From Anarhynchus alexandrinus (lineage: Eukaryota; Chordata; Aves; Charadriiformes; Charadriidae), in contig VUYV01000061.1 in assembly GCA_008711295.1 (NCBI GenBank), positions 3,561,981 to 3,625,980 of the forward strand: 64,000 bases of DNA, given 5' to 3'. Below the pieces are notes generated by a model. The model worked only from the letters and a program-made list of their open reading frames with translations, did no database searches and was not told the origin of the DNA. This document shows positions 53,062-64,000 of this stretch, piece after piece (the stretch's first letter is position 1; the number at the start of each line of letters is the position of its first letter). The position numbers and the translations under genes were made by a program.

Positions 53062-53381
53062 TAAGCAACAGATACACAAATTCTTTTGGATTGCTGGTGA
53101 TAGTGACTGTCTGCAAAGCACGTGCGAGTACTGAAGATGTTAGTAATATTGCTTGGTTACAAATGCACTAAGTTATAAAACAACTCTACAGAGATTTCTA
53201 AGTTTCCCGGGGAAGCACTTGGTATAGCCAAGTGTTCGAATCTTACCCACAGCTTCCTTATGGGGGGGGAAGAGAGGCTCAGCCCGCCGACTCATCGCAG
53301 AAGTCAAGGCAGTCTTTGATGGAGTCCTCCTCAACTTGTTCACGATGGTGTCTTCCCTAATATCCCCCCTTTCTTGGGCTA

Positions 53382-53389
53382 TTTTTATA
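53382..53389 (-). promoter_or_regulatory. LTR TATA box
   Basis: TATAAAAA on the minus strand within AATAGTATAAAAATAGCCC, the likely U3 promoter element of the LTR. Transcription would start about 25-30 bp downstream, near 53,355. Confidence 0.55.
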
Positions 53390-54027
53390 CTATTTTTTAT
53401 CTTCAAGGTGGAGTTTGAGTGACTCTAGTCATAAATACTTTCATTATGACTGGTGTAAAATTTTCTCGCTTCTCACTTAAAGGTATAGTTTATGAAAAAT
53501 TCAGGGCGCAGACTCAAGGAGGAGCGGTCGCACCTTGGAGGCGGGTAGTTTTTGGGATGGAGGTGTGTTTTGGCATTACAATGACATTATAATGCGCAAA
53601 TTCCACCCAAAGGATAGCATTTTGTCAAAAAATGACAGATCATTGGCTCAGGGTAACAATTAGGCAGCTTATCATTCCATAAGACCTTCAAGGGTTCCAT
53701 TTGGCCCTCAAGTTCCCATTTTATCAGAGTTTGGCCGCGGTGTCTCCACTCTGCTCCATCCTCCGCACTGTTTTTCTTTTTAGAGTTCCATGGTGCCATC
53801 TCGTTCCCATATTTGCTGGATTATCACAGGGTTTGGCCTTGGAGTCTCCACCGAACTCCACTCCCCGTGTTGCTCTGCACGCAACAGTGTACAGGGAATC
53901 ACAGATGTAGCGGCCTCTTCTCATACCACCTGCGGCTGTATTCTACCCTAGAAACCTTTTGATTTTATACCTTTCCTTAATGTGTGAACAATGCTGTATC
54001 ATTGATCATTTTAGTAATTATTCCACA

Positions 54028-57000
54028 GGTGTGACACTCTTTAAAAGGGCCGTAAGGAAAGCAGAGTATAGTGCTAAGAAAATAAGTTACCATTTGTGAA
54101 CTGAGACATACCCACAAGGACCAACAACCCAGGGATTACTAAATTATGAGCCTATGCCTGAAAATTCAAACACTGAAAATACAGCAGCCATGTATGAAGT
54201 GTACGAATATTTCGCTCAGTCTTGATCTTCTATTGCAAAGCACATCTCCTTATGTCAAGTATGGGCTTATATAGCTTGCCTGATTAGAGACGTATTTAAT
54301 TACTTTCTGAAATGGCACCAAAGAGAAATATAAAATTACAGAGAAACTCTTGAGAAGCTGTAGAACTTCAGAAACTAACCATTTAATAAAGCAAATAGTT
54401 TATTCATAAATGTGCCATTTGTAACTTCTAATACATTTTAAAGCTTGTTTCTTCTTTGGGGTAATAGCCCTATTTCTTTTTTCGGGCAGCAGGCTTATTA
54501 TATCTGTTCTCAGGTATAAAAAACCTGCTTTTGACTGAAAGCATCAAGCATAAAGTAATTAGCTTTAGTTTGTTTTGTCGTTGGTTAAAAATATAAAACT
54601 TATTCGCTTGAGATAGTACTAACTAGTGTAAAAGAGATTTATTTATATTTCTTGAGCGATTAATACTTCACATGTAGCTATAGGATTACTTTGAGTGATA
54701 TTCTGGTGTAGTAATGCATCTAGAGTTGAAAGGGTTGTGTAATTATATAGACAGTATTAATTAACTGTGTTGTTTACTGTGGGATCCAATGGTACATTTC
54801 ATCTAGGGACATCTTGGGACATCTTGCAGTCACTCTCATACTCTATGGGTGAAAATTATTTACTTGATTGGAAAGATAAATACTAATTTTGTATTACATA
54901 TATTTGCCTCATTTACATTCTGAACTGCAAATCTAAGCATGGTCTGTCTTCTATTGGCAAACTGCAAAAATTCTCACTGTCTTTTTCCTCCCACTCCCCA
55001 GCATTTCAGAGTTAATTGTCCACATCAAGGGAGAAATAACACAACTCCTCTTTTTCCTTTTAAAAGAGATGTTTAGAAATTACTAGGCCCAACCTTTTGA
55101 AGGCCCTTTCTTAAACATTCTGAAAACAGCTTCTAGACTAAAAATGTTTCTAGAGAATTTTATGTCTTCATCATGTAAATTCATTCAAGCAGAAAATACC
55201 AGCATCAGCAAGGAACCTGGGAAGGTGGGGAGGCGGTTAAAAGTATACCAAGAGGTATATAATTTGTCTTGGTTACTTACAACTGTAAGATAGTTGACAT
55301 GCTAGGTCACACCAAAGGTCTGTTTAATGAAATATGCTGTCTTCAGCAGTGGCCATAACAGATGTTCAGAAAAACAGGGTAAGAAATAGTATGTATTCAT
55401 GAATCTTCCCTGTGACACCTTGCCAGTTCATAGTGGCTTTGACCGTTGCTGGTGAACTGTGCTAAACAGTATCTTAACCCTACTGTTGTGCTTGAGAGGT
55501 GGCATTTCTTGCCTTCAAAAAGAGATGCCCCTACATTTAGTCCACTAAGGCTCTTGGGCATGTGTATTTTGTGGGTAGGCAGGAACTTGATCTACCCATG
55601 ATCTGAACAGACGCAAGCTTTCTTTGGTACACTACAAGACGACCAAAAGCCTACTGAGAAGGAGGGTATATATTGGCACAGGATCAGTGCTAAAATATCT
55701 GCATTTGCATGGCTCCCTGCTGGCTTGGACTGTGAACAGAGTGACTGTAGCTTGGCTGTAAAATGCCGGGGTGCGCTTTTCTGTTTGATTTAAAGATCTC
55801 CACAGAAATCCTGGGGGGAGGAGGGGGGGGGGTAGGTTCTCTCTGAAATATAAGGGCATAAAGCTAAAGACCCCCAGGTTGTAACAGCGAAGTTCCGAAA
55901 TCTGATCAGGTGATTAACACCAGAAAAAGAAAGCTTTTCATTTTAGAGAGGAACAAATTCACTAATATTTTTCCCAGACACCAAGAACAGATAATTTGCC
56001 CAAGGACAAATAAGAAATCTGTAGCAACACCAGAAAAGTAGTCAAGATTTTATGTCAAGATTCTGGGCTTTAATAGCAGATGGTCCTCCACGTCTTATTC
56101 AATGTGACTAAAGTATTGTTTGAGAGCTTTCAAACGGAAATCTTCTGAAACCTTAAAAATGTTGATACTTTATTTGCAGTAAATGAAATGCACTTCATAC
56201 TGAATTTATTCAAACATCCTCAAGAAATTGGTTAAAATGTAGTTTGGTCTGGCCATGAGTCAGATCATAGGGAGAACAAGAATATTCTCACTCATCTTCT
56301 CTCTCCTCTGCCTGACTACCAAAAAAGCGGTGCAATGAGAAAAGCAACATGACAGGAGTGAGTCCTTAGCTCTGGCCCATATGTAAGGGGTGAAAATAGC
56401 CAGAGAGATATTGGCCTGGTGATGGGTACTTTCCTTAGAATGGGGCACAGCATGGAAGGCAGATTGTGAATTCTTAATCTTTTGTGCTGCAGTCTTTGTC
56501 TGGGACAGCAAAGCAGCAGTTCTTTGCTTGGGGCAAAGCCACAACTGAGTCCAAAGCCAACCAAGTCCATCTGTCGTATGTACAACAGATTGGTCGAGTT
56601 TGTAGCACAGATTTACACCATGGGCTACAACCGCGAAGAAACACAGAATTATAATGCTGTGCACTAGTTTAAAATTGCAACTTTCTTAAATATAAACACG
56701 CTAAAATATTTTTTTCAGTGTGGGTAACATAAATTCAAGTGTAATCAAGAATCACTGGACAAGCTGCAAAAGTTGTAACAGATTGAATATGGTTCCCACC
56801 TTTAGTTGCTTGGCTATAGAACCATGTTGATTCGTACTCTATTTCTGCCCTTGTAAATCTTGCCATTTATTTTTTTTGCAATTTCTTACACTACCAACTC
56901 ATCTCTCAGAACAAGCTCCAGAATAACCAGTAGAACTCCATGAAGAGAAGCAATAGGGTTAAAATTTTTATAAAAGGGCAACTGAAACAGGGCGGTTCAC

Positions 57001-57729
57001 AGAAATAAATTCTGCACTAAGGAACCAAAGGAGTTTGCCTATTTCTCTTCCATTTCAGCTTCAAAAGCAAAGGTAACTCTTGCCTCTTTGAATAAGTGGA
57101 GTTTTAGGAAAACCTCACTGCAGTCCTGAAATCATGCCTCCACCCTAGAAAGCAGCAATTTAAAGTCAGGTTCTTGTCATTAGCAGTTCTTATTGACAAG
57201 CTGAAATGCTCTAAAAAATCCAAAGTGTGCCAATTTAGGTAGCCCCACAGTCGGTCTAAAGCATCTAACCCTCCCCACACACTGAGTGGCACAAAAGGGT
57301 TTTGGAATTAATCACCTTTGTGTTCCAACAGCTGTGTGAGACAAAGTCGCTCTTTAGATCTACTCTAAGTCCTGAACTATGTTGGAATGATGAGCGTTTT
57401 CAACATTCAACATTGCAACTCTTGAGGATAGTTTATTTTAATATAATTTTAAGAAAATTCTGAGAATACAGCTTAAAATATTCAGTCTGTTTTCTCCACT
57501 GCAATAAACTTACATCAATTTATATTATTTATAATACTATATAGTAAAATTAGTTTAGGATTACCATATACTAAGAAAATAGTTGAGTCAGTAAAATTAT
57601 ATCTTACCACTTGTTTTTTTCAAATGGGGGAAAAGTTCATTATTTTATATTACAATTAATTATACCGTTTCTGGATGTTATGAGTTTTTCTAAGATTCTT
57701 CCCTCATTTCATAAAGTTTATCACATCAT
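54028..57729. other. Unassigned AT-rich non-coding DNA with a G-rich run
   Basis: No gene recognised. Two overlapping minus-strand frames (134 and 89 codons) at 56,260-56,664 overlap a plus-strand frame and carry no recognisable domain. Positions 54,805-54,828 hold a small direct repeat of GGGACATCTT. Confidence 0.55.
55813..55836 (+). repeat. G-rich run with quadruplex potential
   Basis: G6-A-G2-A-G10-TA-GG: long G blocks that can supply four or more G-triplets, so a quadruplex on the plus strand is plausible. Possible length variation. Confidence 0.6.
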
Positions 57730-58651
57730 TTGTGCCTATTGACTGAGGTTATTTCCATAATTGAACTCACCGTCTACATGCAGTCCAAATCTCATATTCC
57801 ACGTGTTTATCCCAGTAGTCAAATATTCCACAAAGCACCTTGTCTTGTCTTATGTATTTTAATTCCTTCTCTTCTTTTTTCTTTTAAAATGTGCTTCCAC
57901 TTGCTGTGGTTACCAGCATTTTCCTTAGCCTTATTTTGCTGTCTATTCTTACAGTACCTGAAATATGATACAAATAGGTTATATTCCATTTCCCATCAAT
58001 ATAATTTTCGGTTCCCAGTCCCCCAGCTCTACCTGTTCCTAGCAATTAATTTCCTGCATCTGATTTACTGGCAATCCTGTCATTTTTTCTTAACACTTGC
58101 CTGTTGCATAGGCCTAAATCTAGACAGCATTCCTGTGCACTTTTACTACTCTTTCTCATGATCTCCAGTGAAGTCTCAACTACCATAAAGGAAAACATGA
58201 GAAAATGAGAGAAATTCTATGCAAGCCCTGTGAACAGCTGCCACCATTCAAAAATACAGCTGCAGAAAGATACTACAAAGACCATCAGCTAGTCTAAGCC
58301 TACATGGATCGAAGGAGTAACCAATTTTTTCTCTGCATTTGTCAGCTTTATTTCTCTCCAGATTTTTATCTTTTTGTCTCTTTTTTCTTTCCCAGGGGAT
58401 CGCCTGCCTTTCTCTGTTTCCTTGTGAGTCCATATTCTATTTCTGTACTTATCCTCCACAGCCTTCAGTATAGTAAGCTCATTTCTCTATTGTATTTATC
58501 ACTAGCAGACTTTTTGCCTTGGGTCTGGGGATACAGACTACCTTCTGCCGCTATAAGGTCTGTCCCACTTGTACCATCAATATCTGCCAGTCCTGAACTA
58601 CTTGAGCAATATTTTTACTCTTACGTACATTCACACAATCGGTGTCTGTAA
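57730..58651. other. Pyrimidine-rich region with chance open frames
   Basis: The plus strand is strongly enriched in T and C, with few purine runs. This leaves two long frames open (57,730-58,161, 143 codons; 58,304-58,651, 115 codons). The translations are rich in F, L, S, C and Y, as any pyrimidine-rich strand would be, and imitate membrane segments. There is no start context, domain or splice pattern to support a gene. A similar T/C-rich stretch lies at 49,970-50,220. Confidence 0.6.
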
Positions 58652-60123
58652 TCTTAAGACCTATTTTTCCATGAGATCTATCAGGGAACGCTTAATGCAT
58701 GACTTAATGCATAATTTCTCTTAGATGTCACGGAAGGATAGCGCACCTTCAGCACACTGTATATGCCAGCATCTTCTGATCTTTCTGTTTCTTTTCATTT
58801 CTGTTGCTGCCTCAGTACTTGACATTGTCTTCCATTTTATGTACCTAGTTCAAACGAAAACAAGAAAATCCTGAAAACTCTCTTTATTAATACACTCCTT
58901 GTTGCTGGACGACATGGCTGTGAAACTTTCTCCTTAGGTCAGGCTTTTTTTCTTTTTGAGCAACAGGAACAATTAACTATCATCAACTATGATCAGAGAT
59001 TTCTGGCAGCATCAAGTCCTCTGCCCCGTCACAAAATACAGACTCTACAAACCCCAGCCAAGCTCTTCCATCCTAGACACCGTCACTTCAATACAGGAAA
59101 AATTAACTTCCATCCACATCCAGGACAAGGTACCAAAATGCTGGTTTTTTTAAAGGGTTTTTTTTTTTCCCTCAAGGCAGGCTTTTCCCTTTATTTAGGC
59201 TATTGACTACCAGATCCCACCAGTCTATGAACAAAGCCACAAATTCTGTTTATTGTCACATGAACTACGCTGAGCTTGACAGAGACTTTGTCAGAATCTG
59301 ACAGGCTCTTCAATGAAAAGTATAACAAACTGCAACCAGAAAAATCTAGCAAAGCACTAGGCAAACAACAACAAAAAACCATGCAAGGCTTTGTCTGAAT
59401 GATATAAACCAGCCCACTCTCGCCGTTAGACTGCTTCATCTTTGATTTCAGTATGTATGGTGTTTGTTGGTAGTACCGGGAGATGCACCATGCAGCTCAC
59501 CTCAAGTGACTTCAATCTGTAAACATGCTTCAGCAGATGGTTTATCCACTGCAGGATGATCCACTCGCTGGCAGGCTACCTGCCCACTTGAGATGTCTGC
59601 TGTTGGGCTGAATGTGATGTTGATTTTTTTTCCCCCCATGTTTATAAATTGAATGCTTGTGAGTGTATGTGGCAGTTTTCAGTCTGAGAGTCCGGGGAAT
59701 AAATGTTCTGTGGCTGGAATCCCTTTGCATCGCTTCAAAAAGAACAGAAACAAAATGCAATCACAAAAAATATATATTTCAAATTATAAGACCAAAGTTT
59801 CAACTTTTAACTCTGTCAGATGTTTTAAAGAAAAAAATTAACTGTTTTCTAAAATTTCTCATACACATCTTTCTTGATAGCTAATGCCATTATAAACATT
59901 AGTAAAAAGCAGGAGCTGCAAAATGAAGGCGCTGCTTTTATTGCTCTCAACACAGTGTTGTACAAGTCATTATTTGTTCTACAATCTTCCAGTCAAGTGC
60001 AGTCTATTAAAACTAATATTGCTCTGAAGAACTTTTGTGGGCCCTAGTCTTTGAAATCAGCTGAAGTAATAAACAAGAATATTGAAAAAGGCCATGATGA
60101 CTTAGGGGGAAAAAAAAAAGCAC
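58652..60123. other. Unassigned AT-rich non-coding DNA
   Basis: No gene or repeat family recognised. Short homopolymer T runs occur near 59,160 and 59,625. Confidence 0.55.
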
Positions 60124-60144
60124 GGGGGGGGAGGTGGAGGGGGG
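60124..60144 (+). repeat. G-rich run with quadruplex potential
   Basis: G8-A-GG-T-GG-A-G6, preceded by a 10-nt A run (60,110-60,119). The two long G blocks can provide four G-triplets on the plus strand. Confidence 0.6.
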
Positions 60145-60539
60145 AAGCATGAATTGTTCCTTCACTGAACTCTATGAGTTTTATTATTCATTTCAGCTGG
60201 AGCAGGATCATAGCAGAGGGGAAAAAGTCCTGTCACTGTCGTCATGAGACAAGGTAGAAAAGTAGTCACAAATCTGAACAGCTATTGCTCTAACATTTTA
60301 TATGACATTAGTCAGTGCCACTTATGCCTTATCATATGCCAGAAACGGTTCCAAGTCTGGTTTCTCAGGGCAGCCCTACTAGCCCACACTAACATAGTTG
60401 TACTGTTCCTCATAGTTAAATATTTCTTTGTGGAGTGACAGAGTGTTTTTTAAGCACGCTGTCCCAGGTGTACTGAATTGATGTTACTTTCTCCAGGGAA
60501 AAATTATAAAATTGTGAACGTGTTTCTGAGGGCAAAAGT

Positions 60540-60730
60540 CCGCTCAGGATTTTAGAGAAGACTAGAGGAAGAAGCAACTGCATGGTAGCTATCTATCTAA
60601 TGCATTTCTCAGAGCGTGTGATGATGACAGCTTTCAAAATGCTGTCAGATAGAGAAATAGTCAATGTCATCAATAGCCACACAAGGATGAAACACAATTA
60701 CAAAGGAAAAAAGCGCTTGCTGTTATCAAA
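60540..60730. promoter_or_regulatory. Candidate conserved non-coding element with paired TALE motifs
   Basis: Contains a perfect inverted pair TGACAGC (60,625-60,631) and GCTGTCA (60,641-60,647). The shared TGACAG core is the known binding word of MEIS/TGIF-type TALE homeodomain proteins. ACAAAGG (a SOX- or TCF-like word) and ATCAAAGG follow within 100 bp. The stretch is complex and repeat-free. Function and conservation are inferred, not shown. Confidence 0.25.
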
Positions 60731-63700
60731 GGGATTTAGCTGAAGCTCACAGGAGAGCATGATGGAAAAGATGCAGGGAGCTGGGCTGACAGAAGGAGAA
60801 GGGGATGTGCTTGCCAATAAAGTAGAAGGATAAAAGGACTGGAGTTTTACTGAGGAATAGACCTAAGACCAGAGAGTTGAAATTAAAGCTAACGGGAAAC
60901 AGTGAAGACCTCTGATAGAGAAGGCATATCTTAAAGACCTCCATTTATTCAAATGTCATACTGGTGAGAGTGGAGGTGTCAGGAGTAAATCTGTTCTTTT
61001 GTCTCACATGCAGACTTCAGATTAAAACCAGATGTATGTTATTAGAGAAGAAGGCTTAATTTATTTATGAAAAAGCTACCACTGTGTAAAGATGGAATAT
61101 TATTACTAACGTACCTAAATTATTGGAGATTTCATTTTAACTACGTGTAGAAAAATATAAAATAATCTGCCTCTAAAAGCATGTGAGTGGCAGAGGCATG
61201 GAAAGCAGGCAGCAATAGCAGCTACTGTTACAATTTTGCACTGGCTCACAGATTCTGGGCTTTGATAAAAGCAATAGCAAAATACTAATTTCATTAATGT
61301 TGCATTCCCAAGTGAGACTATTTACTCAGCTTTTCAGTGCAAGGCCAGTCTGCCCAGATAACATCGGATTGTCTCTTGAAACAACAGAGATGAGAGGTAT
61401 AAAGCAAATGGAAAGAAAAAAATACCCCACAAAACCCTTCCTGAGCGATCACCAGACACAGACTTTTGCGTGGTTTAACTCTCACTTGTATGAATATCAA
61501 GAGAACAATCAATGTTAGTACATTAAAATAGTAGAATAGTTAATAATAACCTTTATGGCTTTATTGCAGGACTATGAGGAACAATAAAGGGCTTTTGTAG
61601 GTGATTAAATGTTAGTGCTCAGCTGTAGCATTTAAGAATCTCACATGATCATTACAGCTATACTCCAGTGCCATGAACACTTTTCTTGATACTTAGGACT
61701 GAAAAAGGACAACACAAGGAGATACAAAAGAATAATATTTCTTCTGTAATGAGAGTGGTGTTGCTTAATCTTAGTGATGATCTGCTTGAAATATTTAGTA
61801 TATTTTGTCAACTAGCATACGTCAAACTATCCTCCAAAAACTGCCTCTGCAAAGAGCACTTTCATTTCAGTTCAGGTTTGCTTTAAGTGGCGCAATTTTG
61901 AAAAGGCCCAAGATATTGAGTATGAAGAGAGGCAATGTCACTTCTCTTCTTGAAAGCTTCCTATCACCAGTTCATGGTGCTGATGTTGATCAAAAAATCT
62001 TGCAAGTTTCATATCTTTTCAGAGACGCCTTCCCTCATTTCCCTCCAGCTGTTAAAACCTTTTCCTGAGGCTTTGAGCCTTTTGGTATTTCAGTTGTACT
62101 TTCAAAGGTAAAACTAAGTTATGTCCACCTTACTAAAAGTCTTACAGCTTTCAAGGTAATGTAATACACTGTATGGATTCTTACAGAGAAAGAAGCAGCA
62201 GCTGGATCTGTTTTGGTAAGACAAGTAGGTTTAGAGGTTGAGATCACAGGTTTGATTCACAGCTGGCCGATTTAGATAGGCTTCCAGCCCCGAAATAAGA
62301 GGGATGGAAATTGCTTACCTACCAGCTTAAAACTCCATGAATGGACAGTCATTGTGAGGGGGCATAAATAAAGGGGGCTGTTCCTTTAGCAGTTTTGCAA
62401 TGGCGTTTGTGCTGATGTGAAGGAGGTCAGGGAGGGCAGAAAACCTCTTTGTTGTGTCCTTCACTTGCGGTGAACAAAAGACCATGCCAGTGTGACTGCT
62501 GGTCACCTGGCTGGCAGAAGGCACCACCAAACTATACCACCAACATGGAGACAGAACACAGCCGCATAAATCTTTAAATACATTTTCTTTGATAGTCATT
62601 CAGCTGGCTGGCTTTAAGAAGTCAGTATTCTAAATGTTAATGAAGCACAAGCTTTCCAACATAGAAAACATATTTCGTAACCTAAAACCCAGAGACAACA
62701 GTATGATTTTGTGGCAATCACTGTGCCTTTCTTTAACTAGAAACAATATTGACGCTCTCTGTTATAATCTTGGAGGCATATATAATTCTGTCAATGCTGA
62801 GAGTCAGACGGCCACAACCCTCCTGAAAATGTAGAGTTGTCCTCACCTTATTAAGCTCTTATTCTTTGGCCTGCTCTGGTATAACCACGGCGTTACGGTT
62901 GTCCACTGTCAGAAAAGCCCGATGATGCAAATTCTGTGCAAATGACCACTGCCTGTGGCGTTCGGCCCATTTTCACAGCTCTTCTGGAGTAGAAGACATG
63001 GGATGCATCAGGCACACTGCTTCTGGGTTCTGAGCACTGGCAGGCTCTCCTTCTTTCCCTTAGACTGTCACAGTCACGAACCACCCAACAACAAGATGGG
63101 GGTCACAGTGGGATAGTATTGACGCTTTAAGGTAGTTAAAGTCAGAGCTGTACGTGATTCAAGTGAAGCCTTCCCTTTTACCGCATCTCCTGTAAAGACA
63201 GAGAAATTAATTCATGATCTTTTAGTCAGAATTAAGACCACATTTATTTGATTAAAATTACAATTATTTCCTAAGCATAGCAATGAGAATGGATATTAAC
63301 ATAATGGAAAGTAGTTCAACGCATTAAAGTAATGACAAAAATAAAACCTGAACACGTAAAGACACATATAAGTAAAAAATTGGTTATAATGAAAGTCAAA
63401 TGAAAACATAATTGAGTTTCAGGAAGTTTGAATGTGACTTATTACAGGAAGTTTTTTTGACATTGGAACATGTGTTTCCATTTAACAATCAGCATCCATA
63501 ATGCACATGGCCATTTAAGTTCATACGAGTTTAAGAAAAGAAACAGGTTCCTAATTTAAAATTAGTTAAAGTGTGTAAAGAGCCTTCATTTTGCAGTTTT
63601 GCCTTCAGAACTGGCTGGGGAAAAAAATCTGGAAAGGTTTCATGATTTTCAGAGATGTGTTTAGCTTCAGGGCATGCCTTTGTAAAATGTCAACCACTGG

Positions 63701-64000
63701 GAATGTGATAAACCCAAGATAAGGATTTACATTAAGAAAAGGAGGATGTAATATTTAGAGCCCGTTGATGGAAAAGCTAACAATGAATACAGATAATAAC
63801 AAGTTATATGTATTTGTGCTGAAGGATCTTTTCATTTACAATTATTTGCTTCATTTTTTTACTGACTGACTGAAAAAGATCTCCTTACTTATTTGAATGG
63901 CAGCATAATTTTTTTATGTTACAAAGTCTTAAAATAATTTTTTTCAAAACACAAAGAATTGAAAAGCCACATTTTTGCTATTTAAAAGAAACATTGCATT
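60731..64000. other. Unassigned AT-rich non-coding DNA
   Basis: No gene, RNA gene or repeat family recognised. Frames reach only about 90 codons (62,327-62,599, minus) and lack domains. A moderately GC-richer patch lies at 62,870-63,100. Confidence 0.55.

Larger units (their letters stand above)
52771..54027 (-). mobile_element. Solitary endogenous-retrovirus LTR (boundaries tentative)
   Basis: The minus strand carries a full promoter and terminator set in the order expected of an LTR. A TATA box (TATAAAAA) lies at 53,382-53,389, and an AATAAA polyadenylation signal follows about 325 bp downstream at 53,056-53,061. The stretch is richer in G and C and in CpG than its flanks. Candidate ends are TGT...ACA: minus-strand start TGTGGAATAATT at about 54,027 and end CTCAACA at about 52,771. 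The plus-strand flanks GGTAT and GGTGT would be a 5-bp target duplication with one mismatch. No primer-binding site, gag, pol or env sequence follows, so it reads as a solo LTR left by recombination. The family could not be named. The TATA/AATAAA layout is the strong evidence; the exact ends are weak. The short minus-strand frames inside (66-77 codons) are not retroviral proteins. Confidence 0.6.

Noticed and set aside
56260..56664. 134-codon minus-strand frame starting with a hydrophobic segment
   Set aside because: It overlaps an 89-codon frame in another phase and a plus-strand frame, has no recognisable domain, and nothing nearby supports a promoter or splicing.
57730..58161. 143-codon frame resembling a membrane protein
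   Set aside because: The strand is strongly T/C-rich, which removes most stop codons and yields F, L and S residues that imitate membrane segments. No domain or conserved motif seen.
1..64000. CRISPR arrays, bacterial operons, phage or plasmid features
   Set aside because: The composition, CR1 elements and lack of dense coding rule out a prokaryotic source; no regularly spaced repeats were seen.

Overview
This window looks like vertebrate nuclear DNA, and most likely bird DNA. The main reason is two CR1 LINE loci with the 5'-truncated 3' ends typical of avian genomes, lying in an otherwise AT-rich, repeat-poor background. The species is not determined. I found no exon, transfer RNA, ribosomal RNA or other RNA gene I can defend. 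Apart from transposon remains, the open frames are short, lack recognisable domains and fit chance. The window is either part of a gene desert or the inside of a very large intron; the sequence alone does not say which.

Layout. Positions 1-10,200 are unassigned AT-rich DNA with a 61-bp pure A/T tract near 4.1 kb. At 10.2-11.0 kb there is a 30-nt poly-A run, a single ambiguous base (10,289) and a nested pair of CR1 elements. From 11 to 27.9 kb the DNA is again unassigned, with homopolymer runs at 23.22 and 25.41 kb and a CTCF-like motif at 19.64 kb. From 27,932 to 31,731 a unit of about 2.18 kb is present twice in tandem; the second copy is interrupted by 440 Ns and the junction is marked by one isolated N. 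At 34.39-35.18 kb lies a second CR1 carrying the C-terminal part of its reverse-transcriptase ORF. A purine tract that can fold back on a pyrimidine tract sits at 39.16-39.25 kb. An unassigned 133-codon open frame is at 43.9-44.3 kb, a CA repeat at 44.5 kb, and a GC-elevated unassigned block at 50.4-51.9 kb. About 52.77-54.03 kb is a solitary retroviral-type LTR on the minus strand, with a TATA box and a polyadenylation signal in the right order. The last 10 kb has pyrimidine-rich DNA and two G-rich runs.

No set of genes works together here. Any function is more likely regulatory. Several stretches (28.86-29.31, 41.26-41.70 and 60.54-60.73 kb) look like conserved non-coding elements by base composition and homeodomain-, POU- or TALE-type motifs, but this is a guess until aligned to other genomes. 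I did not find a convincing undescribed system. The most checkable oddity is the tandem duplication and gap at 27.9-31.7 kb, which may be a real copy-number variant or a false duplication from unmerged haplotypes.
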